A DNA stretch of 20,863 nucleotides from Chara braunii. Taxonomy: Eukaryota; Streptophyta; Charophyceae; Charales; Characeae. The first letter of the stretch is position 1; each line of letters starts with the position of its first letter. Below are positions 9,824-16,821 of this stretch, one piece after another. A model generated the notes under the pieces. That model had not been told where the DNA came from. It did not search any database and was given only the letters and a program-made list of their open reading frames with translations. The stretch lies in contig BFEA01000289.1 of assembly GCA_003427395.1 (NCBI GenBank), positions 1,306,823 through 1,327,685 on the forward strand, given 5' to 3'. The translations under genes and the position numbers were made by a program.

Positions 9824-9962
9824 CTTAAGAAAAATGTGTGGGTGTTCTCCGCTGCTAATCTGCACAGATCAGCGGCGGATATCCCCTGCCGTTTTTCTTA
9901 AGAAATGGGGTCCTGGCCGATCTTTGCCGCTGATCTGCAACGATCGGCGGCCAAGATTGGCC
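9824..9962. repeat. Nested inverted-repeat block
   Basis: Outer arms CTTAAGAAAAA (9824-9834) and TTTTTCTTAAG (9892-9902) are perfect. Nested inside are 9849-9861 and 9866-9878 (11 of 13 pairs). Immediately after, 9915-9935 pairs with 9942-9962 (18 of 21) around a 6-nt loop. The inner arms share a GATCAGCGGC-like word in alternating orientation, so the block looks built from inverted copies of one short module. Confidence 0.75.
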
Positions 9963-10196
9963 ACTTTTTGGACTTGAAAAATCCGGGCCTACAGGATCCG
10001 GTTTCGAAATTGCAGGGCAGGGCCCGCCCCCACGAGGCCTCAGGAACACATACGCGCCGACAAAAAAAAAAAATCAGGCCCCAGCGAAAATGCGCTGCGG
10101 ACAACCGGGAGGGAACCGGCCCGGGCCACCGGCCAGTCCAATCGGGAGGACCGCGAATGGGGTAGGGGTCCCCGGTCCATCCGGGGACCAGCCCTG

Positions 10197-10275
10197 AAAT
10201 AAACAGTGAAATTTCGAGATAAAAATTAAAAGAAAATAAATAATAAAAATAAATAAATAAAAAAAAAAGCAAAAG
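10197..10275. repeat. A-rich low-complexity tract
   Basis: Mostly A with short TAAA/AATA words, including an A run at about 10259-10268. On the sense (minus) strand it is T-rich. No poly(A) retroposon boundary could be shown. Confidence 0.55.
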
Positions 10276-10315
10276 GTGAGAAGAGAAAGAATACTTATTC
10301 TTTTATAATTTTTTT

Positions 10316-10515
10316 GGCAGCATTTTGTTACCCCCATGCGGTCGAAGTGTGCCGTCAACGGCGTCAAGAAGAAAGGTTAAGTAAAATTAGAAAATTTTGC
10401 CAGCACTTCGCTACCCCCAAGGGGTCAAAATGTGCTGAAAAAGACTTAAGTAAAAGAAAAAAACAGAAAATTTCGGCAGCACTTCATTACCCCCACGGGG
10501 TCAAAATGTGTGCCG
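10316..10515. repeat. Three tandem hairpin units
   Basis: Units at 10316-10354, 10399-10437 and 10475-10515, spaced about 80 bp by A-rich sequence. Each has the form GGCAGCAC...TACCCCC...GGGGTC...GTGTGCC. In units 2 and 3 ACCCC/GGGGT and CAC/GTG arms pair exactly, and differences among units tend to keep the inner stem. No protein-coding frame explains the pattern. Confidence 0.75.
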
Positions 10516-10539
10516 AAAGCATTAAAAAAAATAATATGA

Positions 10540-11000
10540 AATAAATTAGAAAATGAGAAAAGAAGGTGGGGAATAAGATAATTCAAATTTTTGGGAAAAG
10601 GAGGAAATATAAATAAAAAACAAAGATAAAAAGAAGAAAAACAGAAATTTTTCGAAGTTGGGGGGGAGGGGGGATGACAAATAACAAGAAAAGAGAGAAA
10701 TAGGTGAGAAAGAGAAAAAGAGTGAAGGGGGAGATGGGGGAAATGATGGGGTTGTAGTTAGGGGGGGGAAGACGGAGAGGAGGGTGGTAGAATGGGGGAG
10801 AAGGATACAAAAAAGGTGGAGAGGAGTAGATCAGATTAGTAGGCGATGGTGAGTGGGGAGGAGAGGAGAGAAAAAGGTTGTGGAAGATGAGTGAAGAGGG
10901 AGGTAGGAGGAGAGGGTAGTGGTAGGGTTAGAAAAGATGATTAGATGATGGGCTGGGGGAGAGAAAAGGGGTTGGGGGAGAGTAGGTTAGTGGGTAGGAT
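10540..11000. repeat. Purine-rich tract of about 460 bp
   Basis: The plus strand is overwhelmingly A and G (GGGGGAGAAAAGG-type words) with only scattered pyrimidines, so the element's sense strand is a long C/U-rich leader. No gene. The sequence could form triplex DNA or bind pyrimidine-tract proteins; that is inference from composition. Confidence 0.65.
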
Positions 11001-11011
11001 GGTGATACCGG

Positions 11012-11210
11012 GCTCTTGGGTGGCCAAGAGCAGAGCACTACCAAGATCCACAGGATCTTGGCCTTCAAGATGTTGCTGGCCTAATGCCACTGCAAAAAAA
11101 AATTAATTTATGGGGTGGGCTGAGATCTGGATCAGCCACCCAGATGACACTGTAGTGCAGCCCCCTAGCCAGGGGGGTCTTCAAGATCCACAACAAGCTG
11201 CCACGTGGCA
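11012..11210. repeat. Array of five short hairpins
   Basis: GCTCTTGG/CCAAGAGC (11012-11031), CCAAGATC/GATCTTGG (11041-11061), GGGTGGGCTGA/TCAGCCACCC with one bulge (11113-11141), CCCCCT/AGGGGG (11161-11176), and the 12-bp palindrome TGCCACGTGGCA (11199-11210). Four are perfect. The words CAAGATCCACA recur at 11042 and 11182. Confidence 0.7.
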
Positions 11211-11334
11211 CTGCAGAGAGGCAGCACACAACCACGTGCGCAGGCGGCAACACCCACCACCCGGGGGGGGGGGAGGAGGGGGCAAATAGTTGTATTCCCG
11301 CACGCTGCTCACTGCTCACTGACGGATGCACTTC

Positions 11335-11701
11335 TTTAACAACAGCAAGCCACAATATAAGCTCACAGTGTGACTTTGGCCAGTGTGTTAAGGCATTGGC
11401 CACGCACACGCATGAGCAGCAGCTGCTCAGGTTCAAACCCTAACAGTTGCAATATCTCGGATCTTAAATAATATAATTTGGGAACGAGGCGGGGCAGCGG
11501 GGCAGCGGGCCAGCGTGGTGCGTGCGCGTGCGCCCGCATCGTGACAGTGACTCTCGTTTTTCGCCACGTGTCAGCCTCTACACGCTCCCGTTTTTTCGCT
11601 GTTTCCGCCCTTCAAGACTCTGAAAATTCTGCTATCGGGATTGCACCGATTTCTCCCTGTTACGGGGGGGTGGTGGGCGGGTTGGAGCGGGGACCGTTCC
11701 C
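11335..11701 (-). repeat. Extra copy of element 1 leader segment
   Basis: Similar to 12044-12316 (hand estimate near 85%) from TCTT[CT]AACA through the tRNA-like part to the GACCGTTCC block before the PBS. It carries about 90 bp (roughly 11515-11610) that the other copy lacks. Confidence 0.75.
11377..11440 (+). other. tRNA-like segment (copy 1), SINE-head candidate
   Basis: TGGCCAGTGTGTTAAGG (11377-11393) resembles the box A and D-arm of tRNA-Ser/Leu, and GGTTCAAACCC (11430-11440) matches the Pol III box B; spacing is 53 nt. The T-arm pairs 4 of 5. The flanking 7-mers do not form an acceptor stem, so it is not a functional tRNA gene. Confidence 0.5.
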
Positions 11702-11713
11702 GCTCTGATACCA
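11702..11713 (-). promoter_or_regulatory. Extra primer binding site
   Basis: Minus-strand TGGTATCAGAGC matches the 3' end complement of plant initiator tRNA-Met at all 12 positions, one base from the LTR-like end at 11715. It is a second PBS inside element 1's leader. Confidence 0.8.
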
Positions 11714-11714
11714 G

Positions 11715-12042
11715 TGTGCCGGACCTACCGGGATGGCGGTTCGTCAAGATGGAGAAGAAGGGTTGACGAAGGAGGACGTAGAGATGGAGTTGGAAGGGAC
11801 AACGCAACTCCGACGCAGACTCAACACGCACATACTCCAAGATGTGCAAAAGTGAAGAATGGCGAAATACAGACTGCAACTGGGGTATACCCCTAGCGGA
11901 CTGACTGGACTGTACTGGACTGGCCTGGTACCGACAGTGGTACGGGGCAGGAATGAACTGGATTGAAACAGTACACGGCCTGTGGGGTCAGGCCACGACC
12001 TGGTCCCACAGGCCGAACTGGCAAATTGCCGAATAGGCCCTG
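11715..12042 (-). repeat. Extra, truncated element 1 LTR copy
   Basis: Begins TGTGCCGG like the other two LTRs and aligns with them to the AGGCCCTG word, then stops at the N, lacking about 45 bp of the U3 terminus. It differs from both outer LTRs at about 10% of positions by hand count, more than they differ from each other. Confidence 0.8.
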
Positions 12043-12043
12043 N
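12043..12043. other. Single undetermined base N at a repeat junction
   Basis: The only N in the window. It sits exactly where the extra LTR ends and the second leader copy begins, which suggests a contig join or unresolved consensus at this repeat. Confidence 0.95.
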
Positions 12044-12087
12044 TCTTCAACAGCAGCAAGCCACAATGTAAGCTCACATTGTGGATT

Positions 12088-12156
12088 TGACCAGTGTGTT
12101 AAGGCACTGGCCACGCACGAGCATGAGCAGCAGCTGCCCAGGTTCAAACCCTGGAA
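12088..12156 (+). other. tRNA-like segment (copy 2), SINE-head candidate
   Basis: Second copy of the tRNA-like module: box-A-like TGACCAGTGTGTTAAGG (12088-12104) and box B GGTTCAAACCC (12141-12151). Here the T-arm is perfect: CCAGG, loop TTCAAAC, CCTGG. The acceptor stem does not pair. It lies antisense to the retrotransposon. Confidence 0.55.
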
Positions 12157-12316
12157 GCTGCAACATCCCGGATCTTGAAAAATATAATCTGGGAGCGGGG
12201 CGGGCGGGGCGGGGCAGTGGGGCAATGTGCGGCGCCCCCTGAAAATCCCGCTACCGGGATTACACCGATTTCTCCCTGCTGCGGGAGGGTGGGCGGGTTG
12301 GAACGAGGACCGTTCC

Positions 12317-12328
12317 GCTCTGATACCA
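12317..12328 (-). promoter_or_regulatory. Element 1 primer binding site
   Basis: Minus-strand TGGTATCAGAGC, complementary to the 3' end of initiator tRNA-Met, one base inside the 5' LTR. This is where reverse transcription would be primed. Confidence 0.88.
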
Positions 12329-12329
12329 G

Positions 12330-12692
12330 TGTGCCGGACCCGCCGGGATGGCCGTCCGTCAGGATGGAGAAGAAGGGTTGACGAAGGAGGAGGCAAAGAT
12401 GGAGCTGGAAGGGACAGCGCAGCTCCGACGCAGACTCAACACGCACGCACTCCAAGATGTGCAAAAGTGAAGAATGATATGAAAAACAGACAACAACTGG
12501 GGTATACCCCCAGCGGACTGACTGGACTGGACTGGACTGGACTGGTACCGACAGTGGTACCGGGCAGGACTGAATTGGACTGGAACAGCACACGGCCTAT
12601 GGGGTCAGGCCACGACCTGGTCCCACAGGCCGAATTAACAAATAGCCAAATAGGCCCTGGTTGTGGGCCAAGGCAGATGGAGACCCGCTGCA
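12330..12692 (-). repeat. Element 1 5' LTR
   Basis: 363 bp, pairs with 951-1292 as the outer LTR: shared TG...CA ends, PBS on its inner side, CATTA on its outer side. It has a ~22-bp segment (about 12598-12620, GGGGTCAGGCCACGACC-like) also present in the extra LTR but absent from the 3' LTR, and a longer CTGGA pentamer run. Confidence 0.88.
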
Positions 12693-12697
12693 CATTA
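12693..12697. repeat. Target-site duplication CATTA (right copy)
   Basis: Identical to 946-950, directly outside the 5' LTR of element 1. Confidence 0.85.
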
Positions 12698-13200
12698 CCT
12701 CCTTCCTCCATCGAGCCAAGGCTTATGCGACTCTGCCTGCATCCAAACTCCTGTTTCTTCTGACTATGGAAATTGAGCTAGGAATTAGAGGATATCCAGA
12801 TAAGTCTTTTGACAATGCTTTGATTACGTTTTGTGCAAAGCATGCTGGTTGCCGATAACATTGGGTCGAATGTTGCACACGATGGGACACGCTGTTCTCT
12901 AACTCAATGGACCACAGACATGGGAAACTGATTTTGGGATTTGGGGGTTGCCGTTGGGTTACTCTTTTGTCAAGGCCTGTCTATTGGGCCAGATGAAGGA
13001 TCACTTTCCGGTGTCGATTGTTTGGAAGGGTGTTTGATGGCGGCAAGGGGATTTCTTAGCCAGCGGCTATTTTTTTGGATTAAAAGACAGGCTGGGTCAT
13101 CTTAGAAACATGGTGTTGAGGTCGGGTCCATTTTTTGATAGGGTACAATTGTGGACACCCCTACTGTACCAGCAGTCTGGTCGCTTTTTCGGTGTCGGTT
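12698..13200 (+). pseudogene. Penelope-like reverse transcriptase, 3' part
   Basis: Continues the frame that breaks off at 950. First comes TSFLHRAKAYATLPASK then MEIELGIRGYPDKSF, the 'RA...E.EL..RGYP' thumb signature of Penelope-like RTs. A TAA closes this frame at 12856. Further C-terminal RT-like words follow in another frame: LPLGYSFVKACLLGQMKDHF, then, after a TGA near 13036, FLASGYFFGLKDRLGHLRN and LRSGPFFDRVQLW. So at least one frameshift and two stops lie in this half. No endonuclease domain is recognisable downstream. The end at about 13200 is approximate. Confidence 0.6.
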
Positions 13201-13321
13201 CAGCCGCCGTACCACACCTCTCATGTCCCGCGCGCTATCCCTCACCTTCAGTTTATCTTCCCGCGGCGCCACCAGTTCCATCTCATTCTGTCCGCAGCTC
13301 GAGTGTCGGCTCGCCCGTTGT

Positions 13322-13660
13322 CCTTGCAGCTGCTTTCTCTCGGTTTACCCTGACTGTGTATCTATATCCTCGTCCATCTTCTGTGCATTACTTCACGCCT
13401 CTCGCCTAACTATCCTCGCGATTGCCTCCTCTCAGCCTACTTCGCCTGTGCATCTATATGCTCACCCATCTCCTGCGCCCCTCGTCCATTGTCCTTGCGT
13501 ATGCCTTCTCTCCATCTACTCTTCATGTCCATCTACCTTCCCACTCCATTCCATCGTGCCTCACGTCCGCTGTCCTTGCGGCTGCTTCTCTTTGCCTACC
13601 CCGCTTATGCATCAATATCCTCGCTCCATCTTCCACATCTTGCTTCGCGCCTTTTTGGCT
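13322..13660 (+). repeat. Degenerate ~85-bp tandem repeat, four units
   Basis: Units start near 13322, 13411, 13492 and 13573, each opening with CCTTGCG-like sequence, then a CTTCTCTC word, a CCTAC/TCTAC word, a TGCATCTATAT or TGCATCAATAT word and CCATCT. Pyrimidine-rich. A 240-codon frame (13151-13873) covers it and reads as Ser/Pro/Cys-rich repeats; it has no known domain and is most simply a by-product of the repeat. Confidence 0.6.
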
Positions 13661-13793
13661 GGCCTTCCACATCGTTGCACGGAGTGTCAGCCCCGCTCTC
13701 TCCATCGGACCGGTCGTCTCCTCCCTAGCATGCTGTGTTATTCCTCGGACACTGTCCATTGCTTTATCATTCCCGGCCATACTGCACTCCTGC
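13661..13793. other. Short flank before element 2
   Basis: No feature recognised. The five bases before the LTR are CCTGC (13789-13793); whether they are a target-site duplication cannot be tested because the other end lies outside the window. Confidence 0.5.
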
Positions 13794-14340
13794 TGTCGCA
13801 TACCATAACCGTGCATACCAGAACAAGAACCGACCTCTCTCACATAGTACAAGATAGCGCAGCGGAAGGCTAATATACCAATGATCCGATCAATCAATGT
13901 CGCAATGCAGACCAAACATACATCATCATCATCGTATGGTGTGAAGGGACCTGGCGCTCACACAGGAAGACTGCGCCAGTCCCAAACATACACAAACGAA
14001 GCGGAGGGGGGTTAGACGAAGAAGAGGGAAAGATGGGAATGTTGTCAACACCAAGTCTTTAGTACTGGTACCAAATAATCCCTCGTCCAATGTCTCAATC
14101 CCAATGTTGAGTCTGAATCCAAATGTCGTTAAGTCCCAAAGTCACCAATCTCTCTCTCTCTCCAACGCTACTCTAGCTCCTAATAGCGCCCAACGCTGAA
14201 AACTACTGCTAACGCTACTACTACTACCGCAGTGCTCCTCCAGAGTGCTGCTGCCGAATCCCGAAGACTACCTCCTGCCTCCTGCACGTGAAGTGTTTGG
14301 GAAGTCCCTATGAACTACCTGCAGCCTGCAGGGCGGGCCA

Positions 14341-14350
14341 GTCTTATATA
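14341..14350 (-). promoter_or_regulatory. TATA box in element 2 LTR
   Basis: Minus-strand TATATAAGAC in a GC-rich setting, about 455 bp inside the U3 end. Perfect 7-bp arms GGGCCAG (14335-14341) and CTGGCCC (14354-14360) flank it. Transcription would begin about 25-35 bp downstream on the minus strand (near 14310), making U3 about 490 bp. Confidence 0.6.
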
Positions 14351-14531
14351 GTGCTGGCCCATCCAGGAGGCTGCTCTTGCCAATGCCAAAACGTGCCAGA
14401 CCCTGGCGTTGAAGTTCAACAAAGGTTGTCTTCAAAAGAGGCCCAAAATGGCCTGTGCTAAAACCCTGGTCTGGTGCCTAAGTTTCAGGGCAGGTCGATC
14501 TTACGAGGGCCTGAAGATGGCCCTCCGTTTC

Positions 14532-14767
14532 AGGCTGAAAAGACTCAGGACCTGGAGGGCCCTTTTTAGGCTGAAACGACACAGGGCCTGTAGGCCCTAG
14601 TTTTTAGGCTTTTAGGCTGAAACGACACAGAGCATGCAGACCCTTATTTTCAGGCTTTTAGGTTGAAATGACACAGGGCCTGTAGGACCTTGTTTTCAGG
14701 CTTTTAGGCTGAAACGACACAAGGCCTGTAGGCCCTTGTTTTCAGGCTTTTAGGCTGAGAACGCTGG
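14532..14767. repeat. 46-bp tandem repeats in element 2 LTR
   Basis: Four 46-bp units at 14568, 14614, 14660 and 14706, preceded by a shorter relative of 36 bp at 14532 and followed by a partial unit at 14752. Each begins AGGCTGAAACGACACA and contains a GGGCCTGTAGGCCC-type short palindrome. Located in U3, upstream of the TATA box, where enhancer repeats usually sit. Confidence 0.85.
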
Positions 14768-14805
14768 TCGGGCCCTGCAGGCCCGTGTGGCTGTGCAGTA
14801 TGCCA

Positions 14806-14820
14806 CCCCCCCCTCTCCTT
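14806..14820 (-). promoter_or_regulatory. Polypurine tract of element 2
   Basis: Minus-strand AAGGAGAGGGGGGGG directly adjoins the 3' LTR start TGGCATAC. It is the expected primer for plus-strand DNA synthesis. Confidence 0.88.
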
Positions 14821-14895
14821 GAAAAACCGAGCTTACCTGCGAGGGCGAAGCTGTTTGCCTGAGGGAGGGACCAAAGTCCGGGTGGGAGGAGCAGG

Positions 14896-15350
14896 TCATG
14901 AAGCTCCGTTAGCCAACCTTTGTCGTTTGGAGTGAGCGTAGATCAGCGGTGCGGATGCTTTCAAATCTGCTCCTGAAATCCATCGAGTGTCGTCGGGATC
15001 GCATGCTTTGAAGGTAACTTTGTACTGTCGAGGCTTGCTGTCGTACTTGCGATCCGTGATGACGCGGTCAACTTCTTGATGACCATTCATAGATGGAGGG
15101 TCTTGAGATCGTCGGCCCGAGAAGTCGTCGCTCTTAGCTGGTGTATATGTCGCCAACTTCGAGGCGTGAAAGATTGAATGGACCGTCAGATGCAGGGGGA
15201 TGTTGATCACAGATGAGGGGCCATCGGGCTCATCGACCGCGACTGATGTTACGGTCCATGGTCCAAACCACTTGGGGAGTAGTTTGTGGGAAACATCCTG
15301 CTCAAGTGGAAACTCTTCCGCGGAGACCCAAACCAGATCACCGACATGGA
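14896..15350 (-). pseudogene. Element 2 pol: integrase C-terminus and chromodomain
   Basis: After a frameshift near 15350 the frame gives GDLVWVSAEEFPLEQ, KLLPKWFGPWTVTSV (GPY/F-like), HSIFHASKLATYTP and a chromodomain-like HQEVDRVITDRKYDSK, QYKVTFKACDPDDTRW. The chromodomain is diverged from that of element 1 but has the same layout. It ends at TGA 14896-14898, 76 bp before the polypurine tract. Confidence 0.8.
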
Positions 15351-15743
15351 TGGGACACGCGACGCCTGTTGGCTTGCGGCTGCATGCGGACTTGAGCCTT
15401 TTGCATGTTCGCGCGGGCTTGAGCCAGCAATTCCCTGTACTTTCGGACAGAAGCGGGGGAGCGAGCAGCGTCTATGTCGGTTGTTCGTGGGAGGAGAAGA
15501 TCAGAGAAAATACGGCCTTTTTTACCACCGTGGTGCAACTCGAATGGAGTCACACCGATCGCCGGATGCAACGAAGTGTTGTAGGCAAACTCGATGTCGG
15601 GATGTGGTCAACCCAATCCTTCTGATCCGGACAGATGAGCGTACGAAGCATCATTTGAGCGGTTTGATGTGCCCGCTCCGTTTGCCCGTCCGTTTGCCCG
15701 TCCGTTTGTGGATGCCGAGCCGAACTTGGTTTCATCTTGGTGC
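15338..15743 (-). pseudogene. Element 2 pol: end of integrase catalytic domain
   Basis: Starts abruptly at the deletion junction (15740-15744) with SSARHPQTDGQTDGQTERAH, carrying the catalytic Glu but not the two Asp or the zinc-binding module. A 12-bp tandem duplication (15678-15701) adds an extra DGQT. A one-base frame change near 15610 leads to HPAIGVTPFELHHGGKKGR, conserved just after the core, and on to a second frame change near 15350. Confidence 0.82.
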
Positions 15744-16821
15744 CGCCAGCGCTTGAGAGCCATCACAAACTCGAGTAGCTCCTTCTTCCTTGCATCATCA
15801 AGTGAGTTGATGGGAGGCACTTTGTGGATGAAATACTCCACGGGGTGCCAATCATCGCCGTCGTGTTGTTCCAAGACTGCCCCAATGCCATAGCCGGAAG
15901 CGTCAGTTGTCACTCTCGTTGGCAAGGTGGGGTCGTAAATGCTAAGGACGGGTGCCATGAGCATGGTCGTCTTGAGTGCTTGGAATGACCGCCGTGCGTC
16001 GTCATCGAATACGAATGGCACCTTTGACGATTGTAATCTCGTCATAGGTGCGACAATCCTTGAGTACCCGGTGATGAAGCGTTGATAGTAGCCCGCCAAT
16101 CCCATGAATGAGCGAACGTCCGTGGTGTTGGTGGGCTCGGGCCACGCGCGGATGACCTCGATCTTGTCCACAAGCGGATGGATGCCTTGCGGCGTCACAT
16201 AATGGCCCAAGTACTCGAGCTCTTGCCGCGCGAATTCACATTTGTCGCGGTTGGCTTTGTACTTGGCTTGTCGTAGCCGGTCCAAAACGGTGCGCAGGTG
16301 CTCCACACGCTCGTCCAAACTCCGACTGTAAACCAAGATATCGTCGAGGTAGATGAGTACAAATTTATCCAACATGTGTCAGAACTCCGTTGTCATAGCC
16401 GCTTGGAATGTGGCCGGGGCATTCGTAAGGCCAAATGGCATGACCAGCCATTCGAAGTGCCCATATCGCGTCTTGAACACGGTCTTGTAGCGGTCTTCCT
16501 GCCGGATCTCAAGTTGGTGATAACCCGATTTGAGGTCAAGCTTTGAGAAAAACTTAGTGTCGCCCAGCCGTTCGAGAAGATCGTCGATGCGCGGGAGAGG
16601 GCCCACGTTCTTGACGGTTTGCTCGTTGAGCTTGCGATAATCGATGCACAACCGGAAATCGTTGTTCTTCTTCCGGATGAAGAGAACGGGAGCACCGTAT
16701 GGCGACGAGCTAGGCCAAATCCAGCCTTTCTCGAGGAGGTCGTCGAGTTGTGCTCGTAGCACACTTAACTCTTCCTCTCTGATGTGGTAAATGCAACCAC
16801 GCGGAGGTACGACCCCCCCCC
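15744..16821 (-). pseudogene. Element 2 pol: reverse transcriptase and truncated RNase H
   Basis: RT motifs in order: [58 protein letters not shown] (catalytic Asp present), [16 protein letters not shown], then TGA at 16379-16381, then FVLIYLDDILVYSR in the same frame (YLDD). The connection LGHYVTPQGIHP and AGYYQRFITGYS follow, then RNase H with TTDASGYGIGAVLEQ and the KKELLEFV Glu. RNase H stops at KRWRH, where a deletion joins integrase sequence. A G9 run on the coding strand (16813-16821) marks the frameshift from the upstream frame. Confidence 0.88.

Larger units (their letters stand above)
951..12692 (-). mobile_element. Element 1: Ty3 chromovirus, full length but degenerate
   Basis: An LTR retrotransposon read on the minus strand, with 342/363-bp LTRs differing at roughly 7% of sites by hand count (plus a ~22-bp indel), PBS for initiator tRNA-Met, gag with CCHC knuckle, aspartic protease, RT, RNase H, integrase and chromodomain. 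Domain order PR-RT-RH-IN is Ty3-type; the chromodomain makes it a chromovirus. It is flanked by CATTA. The leader between PBS and gag is about 3.6 kb, long for a chromovirus, and includes an extra LTR/PBS unit. No classical polypurine tract precedes the 3' LTR; minus-strand GGTCTGAGGATCG at 1293-1305 occupies that place. Many stops and frameshifts make it non-autonomous now. Confidence 0.88.
13794..14805 (-). repeat. Element 2 3' LTR (complete)
   Basis: About 1,012 bp. On the minus strand it starts TGGCATAC directly after the polypurine tract and ends GTATGCGACA, giving TG...CA ends with a short imperfect terminal inverted repeat. From 13797 to about 14160 it matches 20331-20696. It contains 46-bp tandem repeats and a TATA box. 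Confidence 0.88.

Noticed and set aside
10316-10515. CRISPR-like array
   Set aside because: Only three units, units diverge, spacers are A-rich and similar to one another, and the genome is eukaryotic.
11371-11447. Functional tRNA gene
   Set aside because: The acceptor stem does not pair in either copy and the box A is imperfect; kept only as tRNA-like.
13151-13873. 240-codon ORF as a real gene
   Set aside because: Low-complexity product of a tandem repeat that runs on into the element 2 LTR; no domain or start context supports it.
16379-16381. TGA in RT as recoding or selenocysteine
   Set aside because: It stands at a non-catalytic position amid other frame damage; simple nonsense decay is sufficient.
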